Positions 18,542 through 27,794 of a stretch of 64,000 bases of DNA are shown here, one piece after another. The translations under genes and the position numbers were made by a program. The stretch is from an uncultured Alistipes sp. (GTDB taxonomy: Bacteria > Bacteroidota > Bacteroidia > Bacteroidales > Rikenellaceae), in the NCBI GenBank assembly GCA_938014215.1, contig CALLRW010000017.1:62001-126000 (forward strand), given 5' to 3'. The number at the start of each line of letters is the position of its first letter. The first letter of the stretch is position 1. The notes below the pieces were generated by a model. That model saw only the letters and a program-made list of their open reading frames with translations. It ran no database searches and was not told the origin of the DNA.

Positions 18542-19804
18542 CTAGCTGCCGAAGTTGTCGTAGAGGATGTTCTCAGGCGGCACGCCCAGCGAATCGAGCA
18601 TCTTCACCACCGACGAGATCATCATCGGAGGTCCGCACATGAGGTAGATGCAGTCCTCCGGAGCCTGATGGTGCTTCAGATAGTTCTCGTAGAGGACGTT
18701 GTGTACGAAGCCCGGCGTATAGGGGATACCTGCGGCATCGGCCTCCGGATCGGGACGGTCCAGCGCCAGGTGGAACGAGAAGTTGGGGAACTCCTTCTCG
18801 ATCTCGTGGAACTCGTGCAGATAGGGAGCCTCCTTCAGCGCACGCGCTCCGTACCAGAACGATACCGGACGCTTCGTCTTCTCGGTCTTGAACAGGTGCA
18901 TGATGTGGCTGCGCATCGGAGCCATACCGGCACCACCGCCCACGAAGATCAGCTCCTGCGTGTCGGGCAGGTTGTCCGGCAGGAAGAACTCGCCGTAAGG
19001 ACCCGAGATCGTCACCTTGTCACCCGGCTTGCGCGAGAAGATGTACGACGAGCAGATACCCGGGTTCACCTTCATGAACGCTCCGGCGGCACGGTCGAAC
19101 GGCGGCGTGGCGATACGGATGTTCAGCATGATGATGTTGCCCTCGGCCGGGTGGTTGGCCATCGAGTAGGCGCGGAACGTCGGCTCGGGGTTCGTGGCCA
19201 CCAGATCCCACATCTTCATCTTGTCCCAGTCGGCACGGTACCTCTCGTCGATGTCCATGTCCGAGAACTTGATCTGGTCGTACTTCGGAATGTCGATCTG
19301 GATGTAGCCGCCGCTGCGGAACTTCAGGTTCTCACCCTCCGGCAGCTTCACCACGAACTCCTTGAGGAAGGTCGAGATGTTGCGGTTCGATACCACCGTG
19401 CACTCCCACTTCTTCACGCCCAGCACGGCCTCCGGTACATGAATCTTGAGGTTCTCCTTCACCTTCACCTGGCAGCCCAGACGCCAGTGGTCCTTGGCCA
19501 TCTTGCGCGAAATGAAGCCCGTCTCCGTGGGCAGGATGTCACCACCGCCCTCCAGTACCTGGCACTTGCACATGCCGCACGAACCGCCTCCGCCGCACGC
19601 CGAAGGAAGGAATACCTTGTTGTTGGCCAACGTCGAGAGAAGCGTCGATCCGCTCTCGGTCGTGATGACCTTCTCTCCGTTGTTGATGTCGATCGTCACG
19701 GCGCCCGACGTGGTCAGCTTCGCCTTCGCGTACAGCAGCAGAGCCACCAGCACCAGCGTGATCACCAGAAAGGCTACGATCGCTATTAAAATCGTTGTTG
19801 TCAT
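18542..19804 (-). CDS. nqrF: Na+-translocating NADH:quinone reductase subunit F
   Basis: 420 residues. One N-terminal membrane helix (ILIAIVAFLVITLVLVALLLYA) anchors a cytoplasmic electron-entry unit. The plant-type [2Fe-2S] domain has cysteines in SACGGGGSCGMCKC and a fourth in RLGCQ. The FAD domain follows (FRAYSMANHPAE), and the NADH domain has FVGGGAGMAPMRSH and a C-terminal YLMCGPPMM. It oxidises NADH and passes electrons via FAD and the iron-sulfur cluster to the NqrD/E centre. It is the last gene of the nqrABCDEF operon and is followed by a terminator. Confidence 0.98.
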   Translation of the reverse strand: MTTTILIAIVAFLVITLVLVALLLYAKAKLTTSGAVTIDINNGEKVITTESGSTLLSTLANNKVFLPSACGGGGSCGMCKCQVLEGGGDILPTETGFISRKMAKDHWRLGCQVKVKENLKIHVPEAVLGVKKWECTVVSNRNISTFLKEFVVKLPEGENLKFRSGGYIQIDIPKYDQIKFSDMDIDERYRADWDKMKMWDLVATNPEPTFRAYSMANHPAEGNIIMLNIRIATPPFDRAAGAFMKVNPGICSSYIFSRKPGDKVTISGPYGEFFLPDNLPDTQELIFVGGGAGMAPMRSHIMHLFKTEKTKRPVSFWYGARALKEAPYLHEFHEIEKEFPNFSFHLALDRPDPEADAAGIPYTPGFVHNVLYENYLKHHQAPEDCIYLMCGPPMMISSVVKMLDSLGVPPENILYDNFGS

Positions 19805-19823
19805 GGTTGCGAATTCTCTTAGT

Positions 19824-20432
19824 TTAGAACTGAATACCCGAGAAGATCATGAAGGCGATACCCATCAGACCCGTGATGATGAAGGCGATACCCGGACCCT
19901 TCAGCGCTGCGGGAATGTGCGAGTAGGTCGTCTTCTCGCGGATGGCCGCCATCATCACGATCGCCAGCCACCAGCCCAGACCCGAGCCCAGACCGTAGAC
20001 GACCGTCTGCCAGAACGACGTCAGCTCGCCTGCATCGACCTTCTGCTGCATGAAGAGCGAACCGCCCATGATGGCGCAGTTCACCGCAATCAGCGGCAGG
20101 AAGATACCCAGCTGGCTGTAGAGCGTCGGCGAGAACTTCTCGACGATCATCTCAACCAGCTGTACGAACGCGGCGATCGTGGCAATGAAGACGATGAACG
20201 ACAGGAAATTCAGGTCCACGCCCGGAACCAGTGCGTCGGCCTTCAGCACGTATTCATACAAGAGGTAGTTCAGCGGCACGGTCATCACCATCACGAACGT
20301 GACGGCTGCTCCCAGGCCGAGAGCCGTCTTCACGCTCTTCGACACGGCGATGTACGAGCACATGCCGAAGAAGAAGGCGAAGACCATGTTGTCGATAAAG
20401 ATCGACCGGATGAAGATATTCAATGATTCCAT
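19824..20432 (-). CDS. nqrE: Na+-NQR subunit E
   Basis: 202 residues and six membrane helices, paralogous to NqrD. Cysteines in FGMCSYIAV and AVNCAIMGG sit in the two half-helices that, with the matching pair in NqrD, hold the intramembrane iron-sulfur centre in solved NQR structures. 19 bp separate it from nqrF. Length and order are canonical. Confidence 0.97.
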   Translation of the reverse strand: MESLNIFIRSIFIDNMVFAFFFGMCSYIAVSKSVKTALGLGAAVTFVMVMTVPLNYLLYEYVLKADALVPGVDLNFLSFIVFIATIAAFVQLVEMIVEKFSPTLYSQLGIFLPLIAVNCAIMGGSLFMQQKVDAGELTSFWQTVVYGLGSGLGWWLAIVMMAAIREKTTYSHIPAALKGPGIAFIITGLMGIAFMIFSGIQF

Positions 20433-20443
20433 ATGTTATCCTC

Positions 20444-21070
20444 CTATTTTTCCTGTAAGTCCTTGTTGCGCGAACGGTGCACCCAGATGATGCAGCCCAC
20501 GATGATCAGCGCCATCGGCGGGAACAACATCAGACCGCAGTTCGAATAGAATCCGCCTTCGGCCATGTACCAGCTTTCGGGAATGATGCGCAGCCCGAGC
20601 AGCGTGCCCGAGCCCAGCAGCTCGCGGAAGAAGGCCACGATGACCAGAATCAATCCATATCCCAGACCGTTGCCGATACCGTCGAGGAACGACACCCACG
20701 GCTTGTTGCCCAGGGCGAAGGCCTCCACGCGGCCCATCACGATACAGTTCGTGATGATCAGGCCGACGTAGACCGACAGCTGTTTCGAGACTTCATAGAC
20801 ATAGGCCTTCAGCACCTGGTCCACCAGGATCACCAGCGCGGCGATCACCACCAGCTGGACGATGATGCGGATACGCGCCGGTACGCCGTTGCGCAGCAGC
20901 GACATCACCAGGTTCGAAAAGCCCGTGACGACCGTCACGCTCAGTGCCATCACGATTGCCGGCTTGAGCTGTACCGTAACGGCCAGTGCCGAGCAGATAC
21001 CCAGGATCTGCACGATGACCGGGTTGTTCGCGGAGAACGGGCCCGTCAGGTATTTCATGTTGTTACTCAT
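20444..21070 (-). CDS. nqrD: Na+-NQR subunit D
   Basis: 208 residues from ATG 21070 ([12 protein letters not shown]). Cysteines in [10 protein letters not shown] and IITNCIVMG match the NqrD ligands of the intramembrane iron-sulfur centre. ATG 21070 overlaps the nqrC stop in the arrangement ATGAGTAA, suggesting translational coupling; the upstream ATG 21082 would add only four residues. Confidence 0.96.
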   Translation of the reverse strand: MSNNMKYLTGPFSANNPVIVQILGICSALAVTVQLKPAIVMALSVTVVTGFSNLVMSLLRNGVPARIRIIVQLVVIAALVILVDQVLKAYVYEVSKQLSVYVGLIITNCIVMGRVEAFALGNKPWVSFLDGIGNGLGYGLILVIVAFFRELLGSGTLLGLRIIPESWYMAEGGFYSNCGLMLFPPMALIIVGCIIWVHRSRNKDLQEK

Positions 21071-21923
21071 TGCTTTCTGCATTTTCTTCGTTAGACACTT
21101 CAGCCGTTGCAGCCTCCGGTGCGGCGGCGGCCTGACGCTTCGACTCCAGCAGCGGCAGGTAGTTCTCCAGGCTGTTGTAGAGCATGGCCGTCACGCCGTC
21201 CGAGGTCTTCGTACCGCCCGAGATGGCATCCACCTCGTGGGCCGGATCCTTCGCCCCGCCCTTGCGCAGCGTCACCGACACGAACTTGTCGCCTTCGAAA
21301 ATCGTCTTGCCGACGAATTTCGCCTGATACTTCGGCGTAGCGATCTCGGCTCCCAGACCCGGGGTCTCACCCTTGTGGGCCATGATGATACCCGAAATCG
21401 TGTTCATGTCCTTCTCCAGAGCCACGTAGCCCCAGACCGGACCCCACAGACCCATGCCCGTCACCGGGATGACCATGCGGCCGTCCTTGGCCTCGAAGAC
21501 CGGGAACTTGCCCTCGGCGAAGGCCGTCGGCAGGTCGTTGAGCAGCGCGAAGACGTCGCCGTCGACACGCTGGCCCTCCTTGTCGACCACGTAGGCGTCG
21601 ATGAACTGGTCGTACGACTCGTTCTCGGCCGAAAGCGACGAGAGGATGTTGCGTTTCTTCTCGTTCAGGTCGTTGGCATCCTGGCGCGGCTTGAGGGCCA
21701 GAGCGGCCACCGACAGCAGGATGGCGACGATCACCACCATCACCGTCGAATAGAGTATAATATAGGCGTTGCTGTTCGTATCGCTGAACAGACCCTTCTT
21801 TTTGGGTTCCGTCACCTCGGTGAATTCCGAAGCCGGAGCGGCGCAAACGGGACACTTTGCGGGGGCGGCGTCACCCTCGTGGATATAGCCGCAAACGTTG
21901 CATTTGAATTTTTTCGTTGCCAT
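21063..21923 (-). CDS. nqrC: Na+-NQR subunit C with N-terminal rubredoxin-like domain
   Basis: 286 residues, longer than usual for NqrC. Residues 1-34 form a rubredoxin-type (rubrerythrin C-terminal-like) iron site: Cys 8 and 11 in KCNVCGY, Cys 24 and 27 in KCPVCAAP. A short charged linker leads to the single membrane helix (about 54-77) and then the normal periplasmic flavin domain, with the covalent-FMN motif [13 protein letters not shown] near residue 235. No stop, shift or alternative start separates the parts: ATG 21923 lies 6 bp after the nqrB stop and gives the operon's usual spacing. By known NQR topology the added domain would be cytoplasmic. The C-terminal tail is Ala/Glu-rich. Confidence 0.94.
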   Translation of the reverse strand: MATKKFKCNVCGYIHEGDAAPAKCPVCAAPASEFTEVTEPKKKGLFSDTNSNAYIILYSTVMVVIVAILLSVAALALKPRQDANDLNEKKRNILSSLSAENESYDQFIDAYVVDKEGQRVDGDVFALLNDLPTAFAEGKFPVFEAKDGRMVIPVTGMGLWGPVWGYVALEKDMNTISGIIMAHKGETPGLGAEIATPKYQAKFVGKTIFEGDKFVSVTLRKGGAKDPAHEVDAISGGTKTSDGVTAMLYNSLENYLPLLESKRQAAAAPEAATAEVSNEENAESNE

Positions 21924-21929
21924 AATCCC

Positions 21930-23057
21930 CTATTTTGCGAGTTTCACACGTTTCTTGCGCCGCGAGATGTTCGCCTCGACCACGAAGTAGTCGACCAGCG
22001 GTGCCAGCGCGTTCATGAAGAGAATCGAGAGCATCATGCCTTCGGGGTAGGCCGGGTTGACCACGCGGATCATCACGGCCAGCGCTCCGGTCAGCAGACC
22101 CACGATATACTTGCCCGTATTGGTCTGGGCCGACGTTACGGGGTCCGTAGCCATGAAGACGGCACCGAAGGCGAAGCCGCCGACGATCAGGTGCCACCAG
22201 GCCGGATACTCCGTCACGCCCAGCGCCTGGAACAGGTAACCCATGGCCAGTCCACCGACGAAGACCGAGATCATCGTCCGCCACGAGGCGATGCCCGTCA
22301 CCAGCAGGATCACGGCGCCGATCAGAATGGCCAGCGTCGAGGTCTCACCGAACGATCCGGGGATCATGCCCAGGAAGGCGTCCAGCGGCGAGTAGGTCAT
22401 CGTACCGGTCGACGAGAGCTGTTCGAGGGCCGTTGCGCCCGAGACGCCGTCGACCTGTGCGCCCATCATCGTCCAGTTCGAATACCAGACCGTCTCGCCC
22501 GACATCGAGGGCGTATAGGCGAAGAAGGCGAAGGCGCGGGCCAGCAGCGCCGGGTTGAAGACGTTCATGCCCGTACCGCCGAAGACCTCCTTGCCGAAGA
22601 TCACGGCGAAGGCCGTCGAGACGGCGACCATCCACAGCGGCGTCGACACGGGGAAGATCATCGGGATCAGAAGACCCGTCACCAGGAAGCCCTCGTTGAC
22701 CTCATGGCCGCGCACCTGGGCGAAGTAGAACTCGATGCCCAGACCCACGATGTACGACACGCACACCATCGGCAGCACGCGGACCAGTCCGTAGAAGAAG
22801 GCCTGGAAGCCCTCCAGACCAACCTGCGAGCCCGTCCACCAGCATCCGAACAGGAAGGCCGGCATCAGCGCCAGCACCACGACGATCATCGTACGCTTCA
22901 TGTCGTTGCAGTCGCGGATGTGTGCGCCCTTCACGGTCGTCGTGTTCGGCACGAAGAGGAACGTTTCGAACGCATCGAACGTCGACTCGAGGAAGCCCAG
23001 TTTCCCGCCTTTCGAGAACGTGGGCTTGATATTGTCCATAAATTTGCGAAGTCCCAT
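21930..23057 (-). CDS. nqrB: Na+-NQR subunit B
   Basis: 375 residues and about ten membrane helices. The covalent FMN threonine lies in GVSGATALEQL. RnfD/NqrB-family motifs are present (ALLARAFAFFAYTPSMSGE, GFAFGAVFMATDPVTSAQT). It carries the Na+ path and riboflavin/FMN cofactors in the membrane. It starts 2 bp after the nqrA stop. Confidence 0.97.
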   Translation of the reverse strand: MGLRKFMDNIKPTFSKGGKLGFLESTFDAFETFLFVPNTTTVKGAHIRDCNDMKRTMIVVVLALMPAFLFGCWWTGSQVGLEGFQAFFYGLVRVLPMVCVSYIVGLGIEFYFAQVRGHEVNEGFLVTGLLIPMIFPVSTPLWMVAVSTAFAVIFGKEVFGGTGMNVFNPALLARAFAFFAYTPSMSGETVWYSNWTMMGAQVDGVSGATALEQLSSTGTMTYSPLDAFLGMIPGSFGETSTLAILIGAVILLVTGIASWRTMISVFVGGLAMGYLFQALGVTEYPAWWHLIVGGFAFGAVFMATDPVTSAQTNTGKYIVGLLTGALAVMIRVVNPAYPEGMMLSILFMNALAPLVDYFVVEANISRRKKRVKLAK

Positions 23058-23059
23058 CT

Positions 23060-24415
23060 TTAAGCCTCCTTGATCATTAAGTTAATACCGTCGCGGATGA
23101 TCTGCTGGATCTCGATCTTCGAAGGATCGACGAACTCGCACAGCGCCAGATCCTCCTCCGTCACCTCGTAGATACCCAGATTCTCCATCTTGTCGATATC
23201 GCCCGCCAGGCAGGCCTTCAGCAGGTACATCGGGTAGATGTCCATCGGCAGATACTGCTCGTAGAGGCCCGTCACCACGAAGGGACGCTCGCCGCCGTTG
23301 AGGTTCGTATCCAGATCGTAGGCCTTGTGCGGGAAGAGCCACGAGAAGTAGGCCCGCGATACGGAGAACTTCTTCGTGCGCGGCATGGCCCAGCCCAGCA
23401 GCTCGTACTTGTTGCCCTCGGGGATGGCCGTCAGCTGGTTGGCGTAGTAGCCCAGGAAGCCGTCGAGCGAGGTCTTCGTACCGGTGAGCACGTTGCCCGA
23501 GATGAAGCGCACGGCATCGCCCTCCTTCTGTTTGCGGACGTTGCCGCGGACGATCGAGTCGACCTTCGCACCGGCGATGACGCGCACGTACTGCGGGTGT
23601 TCGATCTCGGAGCCTGCCACGGCGATGATCCGCGTCATGTCGACACGGCCCTCGTTGAACAGACGGCCGATGATGGCCAGATCCTGGATGTTGACCGTCC
23701 AGACCAGATCGCCCTTGTTGATCGGGTCGATGTGGTGGATCTGCACGCCGACGTTGCCCACCGGGTGCTTGCCGGCGAAGGTGTGCAGCTCGACGCCCTT
23801 GAGCTGGGCCATCTGACCCTCGTGGCCGGCCAGCATCGAGAGGTGAACCTTGCCCGGGGTGAGCTTGCGCATCACCTCGATACCGGTCTGCAGGTTCCGC
23901 TGCTCGGACTTCAGCACGAAATTGTAGTCCGGAGCCTGGGGCGCCGAATCGAACGCCGAAATGAAGATGGACTTCGGCGTGTCGGCGGGGTTGGCGATGA
24001 TGCCGTAGGGGCGCTGGATGAGCATCGGCCACAGACCCGACTGGAGCAACAGTTCGACGATCTGGTCGCGCGTAGCCTTCTCAGGGGTGCTCACCGCGAA
24101 GGACTCGTACTCCTGCTTGGAGTCGGGGGTCACCGTCACCGAGAGCACCTTGCGCTTCTCACCGCGGTTGATGGCCGACACCGTGCCGCTGACGGGCGAC
24201 GTGAAGAGGACGCGCTCGCTGAACTTGTTGAAGAACAGCGGCGTTCCGGCCTTCACCCGATCGCCTGCCTTGACCAGCAGTTTGGGTGTCACACCCTCGA
24301 AATCCAGCGGCGAGAGGGCATACTCCGAAGCCTGCGGCGCATCGGCCAGCGACTCCTGGGGCTTGCCCACCAGATTGATGTCTAAACCCTTGCGTAAAGT
24401 AATGATTTTCGACAT
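23060..24415 (-). CDS. nqrA: Na+-NQR subunit A
   Basis: 451 residues. Starts MSKIITLRKGLDINLVGKPQ, the usual NqrA opening. An RnfC-like barrel (PKLLVKAGDRVKAGTPLFFNK) and the Rossmann-like part with a central GHEGQMAQLKG follow. NqrA is the cytoplasmic subunit and has been linked to quinone binding. It is the first gene of the operon; a palindrome lies about 150 bp upstream. Confidence 0.97.
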   Translation of the reverse strand: MSKIITLRKGLDINLVGKPQESLADAPQASEYALSPLDFEGVTPKLLVKAGDRVKAGTPLFFNKFSERVLFTSPVSGTVSAINRGEKRKVLSVTVTPDSKQEYESFAVSTPEKATRDQIVELLLQSGLWPMLIQRPYGIIANPADTPKSIFISAFDSAPQAPDYNFVLKSEQRNLQTGIEVMRKLTPGKVHLSMLAGHEGQMAQLKGVELHTFAGKHPVGNVGVQIHHIDPINKGDLVWTVNIQDLAIIGRLFNEGRVDMTRIIAVAGSEIEHPQYVRVIAGAKVDSIVRGNVRKQKEGDAVRFISGNVLTGTKTSLDGFLGYYANQLTAIPEGNKYELLGWAMPRTKKFSVSRAYFSWLFPHKAYDLDTNLNGGERPFVVTGLYEQYLPMDIYPMYLLKACLAGDIDKMENLGIYEVTEEDLALCEFVDPSKIEIQQIIRDGINLMIKEA

Positions 24416-24564
24416 GGTTTAAGATTTTGAGTTATTTGTGTGTTTGGTTTCCGTCTTTTCCTGCAGCCGATCCTGCTGCGTGCAACCGCTGCCGGACCGC
24501 GCCCCGCTGCCGGAAACGGAGGGTTGTGCAGGCCGAAATTTCGGGTTGGATGCAGGCTCTTAGC

Positions 24565-24580
24565 TGTTAGCAGGCTAACA
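24565..24580. promoter_or_regulatory. Palindrome in the nqr upstream region
   Basis: TGTTAGC-AG-GCTAACA is a perfect 7-bp inverted repeat with a 2-bp spacer, typical of a dimeric regulator operator. It lies between the divergent nqrA and tatD genes and could serve either. A clear nqr promoter was not found. Confidence 0.45.
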
Positions 24581-24661
24581 ATTACCGCGTGCGAAAGTAC
24601 GAAATTTTTTCCGAAAAAGCCATCCCTGCGACCATTATTTCCTAAATTTACTTAAAATTCC

Positions 24662-24669
24662 TACTTTTG
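24662..24669 (+). promoter_or_regulatory. -7 box TACTTTTG immediately before tatD-like gene
   Basis: A full TAnnTTTG match ends 8 bp before ATG 24678, so transcription should start at or next to the start codon (leaderless or nearly so). The -33 element is weak. Confidence 0.5.
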
Positions 24670-24677
24670 CCCGGAAA

Positions 24678-25898
24678 ATGGAGCCCTGCGTCAACATACA
24701 CACCCATCGACCCGCGGGATACGGCATCGAACTCCGCACCGCAGGTGTGCACCCCTGGGAGCCCGATCTGCACGCTGCAGAGCGACTTGCGGAGGTGCTC
24801 GGCGCCCAATTGGCCAACCAGTCGGGCCCGTCCGACGGGAGTTCCGCTCCTCAGTCGGCGGCGGAGGTGCCGACGGTCGGGATGCGGGTCCCGGAGAAGC
24901 CGAACGGACGGGACCTGGACACGGAGGAGCCGAACAGACGGGAGAGAGTCCCGGAGGAGCCGAACGGCCGGGAGCGGGACACGGAAAGCCCGACACGAAC
25001 GACCGGATCCGCCGAGAGTCGGGACTCCGCAACGGGACCCGCCCTGATACGGACCACCGGAACGGGAGAATGGCAGGCCACCGGAACGGATCCCGCCCTG
25101 ATACGGACTGCCGGATTGGGAGAGGGCCAAGGCCCCGCAGCAGACCCCGCCCTGATACGGACCACCGGAACGGGAGAAGGGCAGGCCACCGGAACGGATT
25201 CCACCCTGATACGGACCGCCGGGACGGGAGGGAGCCAAGTCCCCGCCACGGGACCCGCCCTGATACGGACCACCGGAACGGGAGAAGGGCAGGCCACCGG
25301 AACGGATTCCACCCTGATACGGACCGCCGGGACGGGAGGGAGCCAAGTCCCCGCCACGGGACCCGCCCTGATACGGACCGCCGGGTTGGCCGCGGAATGG
25401 ATGGAGATTACGGAGGTGGCGGCGGCCGGGATTCAGGCCATCGGCGAGATCGGCCTCGACTTTGCCTGCCGCAGCGACCGCACCCTGCAGACCGAGGTGC
25501 TGCGCATCCAGCTCCGGCTGGCTCGCCGGACGGGGCTGCCCGTCGTGCTGCACTGCGTGAGGGCCTTCGAGCCGCTGATGCGCGAACTGGCGGCATGCCG
25601 GCCCCGCGAGGTCATCTTCCACGGATTCATCGGCTCCCCGGAGCAGGCCCGCACGGCCCTCTCGCACGGCTGTTACCTCTCGTTCGGGGAGCGGACGTTC
25701 GCCTCGCCGAAGAGCCTCCGCGCCCTGCACGAAGTGCCGCTCGACCGCCTCTTCCTCGAGACGGATGACGCTCCGGTGTCGATCGAACGGATCTACGACC
25801 GTGCAGCCCGCGAACTCGGTCTCGAAGTCGGGGTGCTGAGGCGGGCCACGTACGAAAATTACAAACGCATCTTTGAACCGAAACACGAAAATGGATAA
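24678..25898 (+). CDS. TatD-family metal-dependent hydrolase with a large repetitive insertion
   Basis: 406 residues, against roughly 210-220 for short Bacteroidota TatD-like proteins. All expected metal ligands are present but split: NIHTHRP at the start, then IGEIGLDF, VVLHCVRA, IFHGFIGS and FLETDD after residue 240. Between about residues 44 and 235 lies a Gly/Thr/Pro-rich insertion, including seven 18-residue units of the form PALIRTTGTGEGQATGTD. TatD enzymes are 3'-5' DNases or D-aminoacyl-tRNA deacylases; catalysis could survive if the insertion forms a surface loop. The reading frame is intact through the array. It overlaps the next gene by 8 bp (ATGGATAA). Confidence 0.88.
   Translation: MEPCVNIHTHRPAGYGIELRTAGVHPWEPDLHAAERLAEVLGAQLANQSGPSDGSSAPQSAAEVPTVGMRVPEKPNGRDLDTEEPNRRERVPEEPNGRERDTESPTRTTGSAESRDSATGPALIRTTGTGEWQATGTDPALIRTAGLGEGQGPAADPALIRTTGTGEGQATGTDSTLIRTAGTGGSQVPATGPALIRTTGTGEGQATGTDSTLIRTAGTGGSQVPATGPALIRTAGLAAEWMEITEVAAAGIQAIGEIGLDFACRSDRTLQTEVLRIQLRLARRTGLPVVLHCVRAFEPLMRELAACRPREVIFHGFIGSPEQARTALSHGCYLSFGERTFASPKSLRALHEVPLDRLFLETDDAPVSIERIYDRAARELGLEVGVLRRATYENYKRIFEPKHENG
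25036..25400 (+). repeat. 54-bp tandem repeat inside the tatD-like gene, seven copies
   Basis: CTGATACGGA recurs at 25044, 25098, 25152, 25206, 25260, 25314 and 25368, always 54 bp apart. Two subtypes alternate, and the 108-bp pair is repeated almost perfectly from about 25153 to 25380, so expansion is recent. The period is 18 codons and keeps the host gene in frame. Confidence 0.95.
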
Positions 25899-26817
25899 CT
25901 GGCTCGAACGAACCGAACTGCTGCTGGGCGAGGAGAAGCTCGCCCGACTGAAAGGGGCCCACGTGCTGGTGGTCGGACTCGGAGGCGTCGGGGCCTATGC
26001 CGCCGAGATGGTGGCCCGGGCCGGCGTCGGACGCATGACCATCGCCGATGCCGACACCGTCAACACGACCAACATCAACCGTCAGCTCGTCGCCCTGCAC
26101 TCGACCGTCGGACGGCAGAAGGCCGACGTGCTGGCCGAACGTCTGCGCGACATCAATCCCGGGATCGAACTCACAGTCGTCAACCGCTACATCCGCGACG
26201 AGGAGACCTACCGCCTGCTCGACGCCGCGCGGTACGACTATGTGGTCGACGCCATCGACACCCTCTCGCCCAAACTCGCCCTGATCGCCGCCGCACTCGA
26301 ACGCCGTCTGCCGCTGGTCAGCTCGATGGGCGCCGGCGCCAAGATGGACCCCACGAAGCTCGAAATCGCCGACATCTCGAAGACCCACCACTGTCCGCTG
26401 GCACACATGCTGCGCAAGCGGCTCCACAAACTCGGCATCCGCCGCGGATTCCGGGCCGTCTTCTCGCCCGAACCGATGCGCGAAGGGGCGATGATCCTCT
26501 GCGAGGAGCAGAACAAGAAGTCGAACGTCGGGACGATCTCCTACATCCCGGCGCTGTTCGGCATCGGCTGCGCCTCGGTGGTCATCCGCGGGCTGATCGG
26601 CGAACTCGATGCCCCGACCCCCGACTCCCCCACCGGACAGCCCACCTCGTCGGGCGCCCCGGAGGCTCAGGAGGGCCAGATACCCGGTCCCTCGATCGAA
26701 CCGGCTCCGGTCGGCCCGATCCCCGACAACCGGACGCACGGTGTGGCGACCCGGACGGTTCCGGCGTCGCCGGAGGCTCAGAACCCCTCGGCGGCCCGGA
26801 CCGAAAAAGCGGAATAA
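25891..26817 (+). CDS. tcdA: ThiF/E1-like enzyme, TcdA (tRNA threonylcarbamoyladenosine dehydratase) type
   Basis: 308 residues. E1-like Rossmann site VLVVGLGGVGAYAAEMVARAGVG, then DADTVNTTNINRQL, VVDAIDTLSPKLALI and the TcdA-like block SSMGAGAKMDPTKLEIADISKTHHCPLA. TcdA cyclises t6A37 to ct6A in tRNAs that read ANN codons. The catalytic domain ends near residue 250; the last 60 residues are a Pro/Ser/Thr-rich tail absent from typical TcdA. ATG 25891 overlaps the tatD stop, so translation is probably coupled. Confidence 0.9.
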   Translation: MDNWLERTELLLGEEKLARLKGAHVLVVGLGGVGAYAAEMVARAGVGRMTIADADTVNTTNINRQLVALHSTVGRQKADVLAERLRDINPGIELTVVNRYIRDEETYRLLDAARYDYVVDAIDTLSPKLALIAAALERRLPLVSSMGAGAKMDPTKLEIADISKTHHCPLAHMLRKRLHKLGIRRGFRAVFSPEPMREGAMILCEEQNKKSNVGTISYIPALFGIGCASVVIRGLIGELDAPTPDSPTGQPTSSGAPEAQEGQIPGPSIEPAPVGPIPDNRTHGVATRTVPASPEAQNPSAARTEKAE

Positions 26818-26853
26818 GACACACGAAATCAATCCAATAAACGACACAACGTC

Positions 26854-27792
26854 ATGAAACCGAACATTGTCTTTCTGGATGAATACAGCCTGGGCGGAGC
26901 CGACCTTTCGGCCATCCGCGCGCTGGGAAACTACACGGCCTACGAGACGACGCGTCGCGACGAGATCGTCGAACGCTGCCGGGAGGCCGACATCGTCATC
27001 ACCAACAAAGTCCCCTTCGATGCCTCAACGCTGCGCGCCCTGCCCCGTCTGCGGCTGATCTGCGTCGCCGCGACGGGCGTGAACCACATCGATCTGACGG
27101 CCGCCGCCGAACAGGGCGTCGTCGTGAAGAACGCCGTGGGGTACTCGACCCACTCGGTCACCGAAACCACCATCGGCGCCGCCATCGCCCTGCTGCGGCA
27201 GATCACCTACTACGACCGCTTCTCGAAAGAGCACTATGCCGCCTCCGGCCGTCAGTTCCACTTCGGCCGCACGACCCACCAGCTCAGTGGTTCGCACTGG
27301 GGAATCATCGGTCTGGGGAACATCGGCCACAGCGTCGCCACCGTTGCCCGCGCCCTGGGCTGCGAGGTGGCCTACACCTCCACGTCGGGCGTCGGCCGGC
27401 AGGAGCCCTATCCCTGCATGCCGCTTGACGAACTGCTCGCCTGGGCCGATGTCGTATCGATCCACTGCCCGCTCAACGACCGCACCCGCAACCTGATCGG
27501 CCCCCGTGAACTGGCCCGGATGAAGCCCTCGGCCCTGCTGATCAACGTCGCCCGCGGCGGAATTGTCGATGAGGCGGCGCTCGCGGCGGCTCTCGACGAG
27601 GGACGGCTGGCCGGGGCGGCCCTCGACGTCTTTGTCCACGAGCCCATCGAGGCAGGGAATCCGCTCCTGGCGGTGCGCGAACCCGACCGGCTGCTGCTCT
27701 CGCCCCACAACGCCTGGTCGCCCGTCGAGGCGGTCGAGGTGCTCGTCGAGTGCATCGTGCGCAACATCCGCGAAAACTGGAAGAACGACTGA
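26854..27792 (+). CDS. D-2-hydroxyacid dehydrogenase (NAD-dependent)
   Basis: 312 residues. NAD-binding motif GIIGLGNIGHSVATVARALG near 150-170. Catalytic residues Arg (INVARGGIVDE), Glu (DVFVHEP) and His (LLSPHNAWSP) are all present. The substrate-binding halves match glycerate/hydroxypyruvate reductase-like enzymes, but the exact 2-ketoacid is not clear. It is 36 bp after tcdA and 2 bp before the editing-enzyme gene, so part of a four-gene unit starting at tatD. Confidence 0.92.
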   Translation: MKPNIVFLDEYSLGGADLSAIRALGNYTAYETTRRDEIVERCREADIVITNKVPFDASTLRALPRLRLICVAATGVNHIDLTAAAEQGVVVKNAVGYSTHSVTETTIGAAIALLRQITYYDRFSKEHYAASGRQFHFGRTTHQLSGSHWGIIGLGNIGHSVATVARALGCEVAYTSTSGVGRQEPYPCMPLDELLAWADVVSIHCPLNDRTRNLIGPRELARMKPSALLINVARGGIVDEAALAAALDEGRLAGAALDVFVHEPIEAGNPLLAVREPDRLLLSPHNAWSPVEAVEVLVECIVRNIRENWKND

Positions 27793-27794
27793 CC

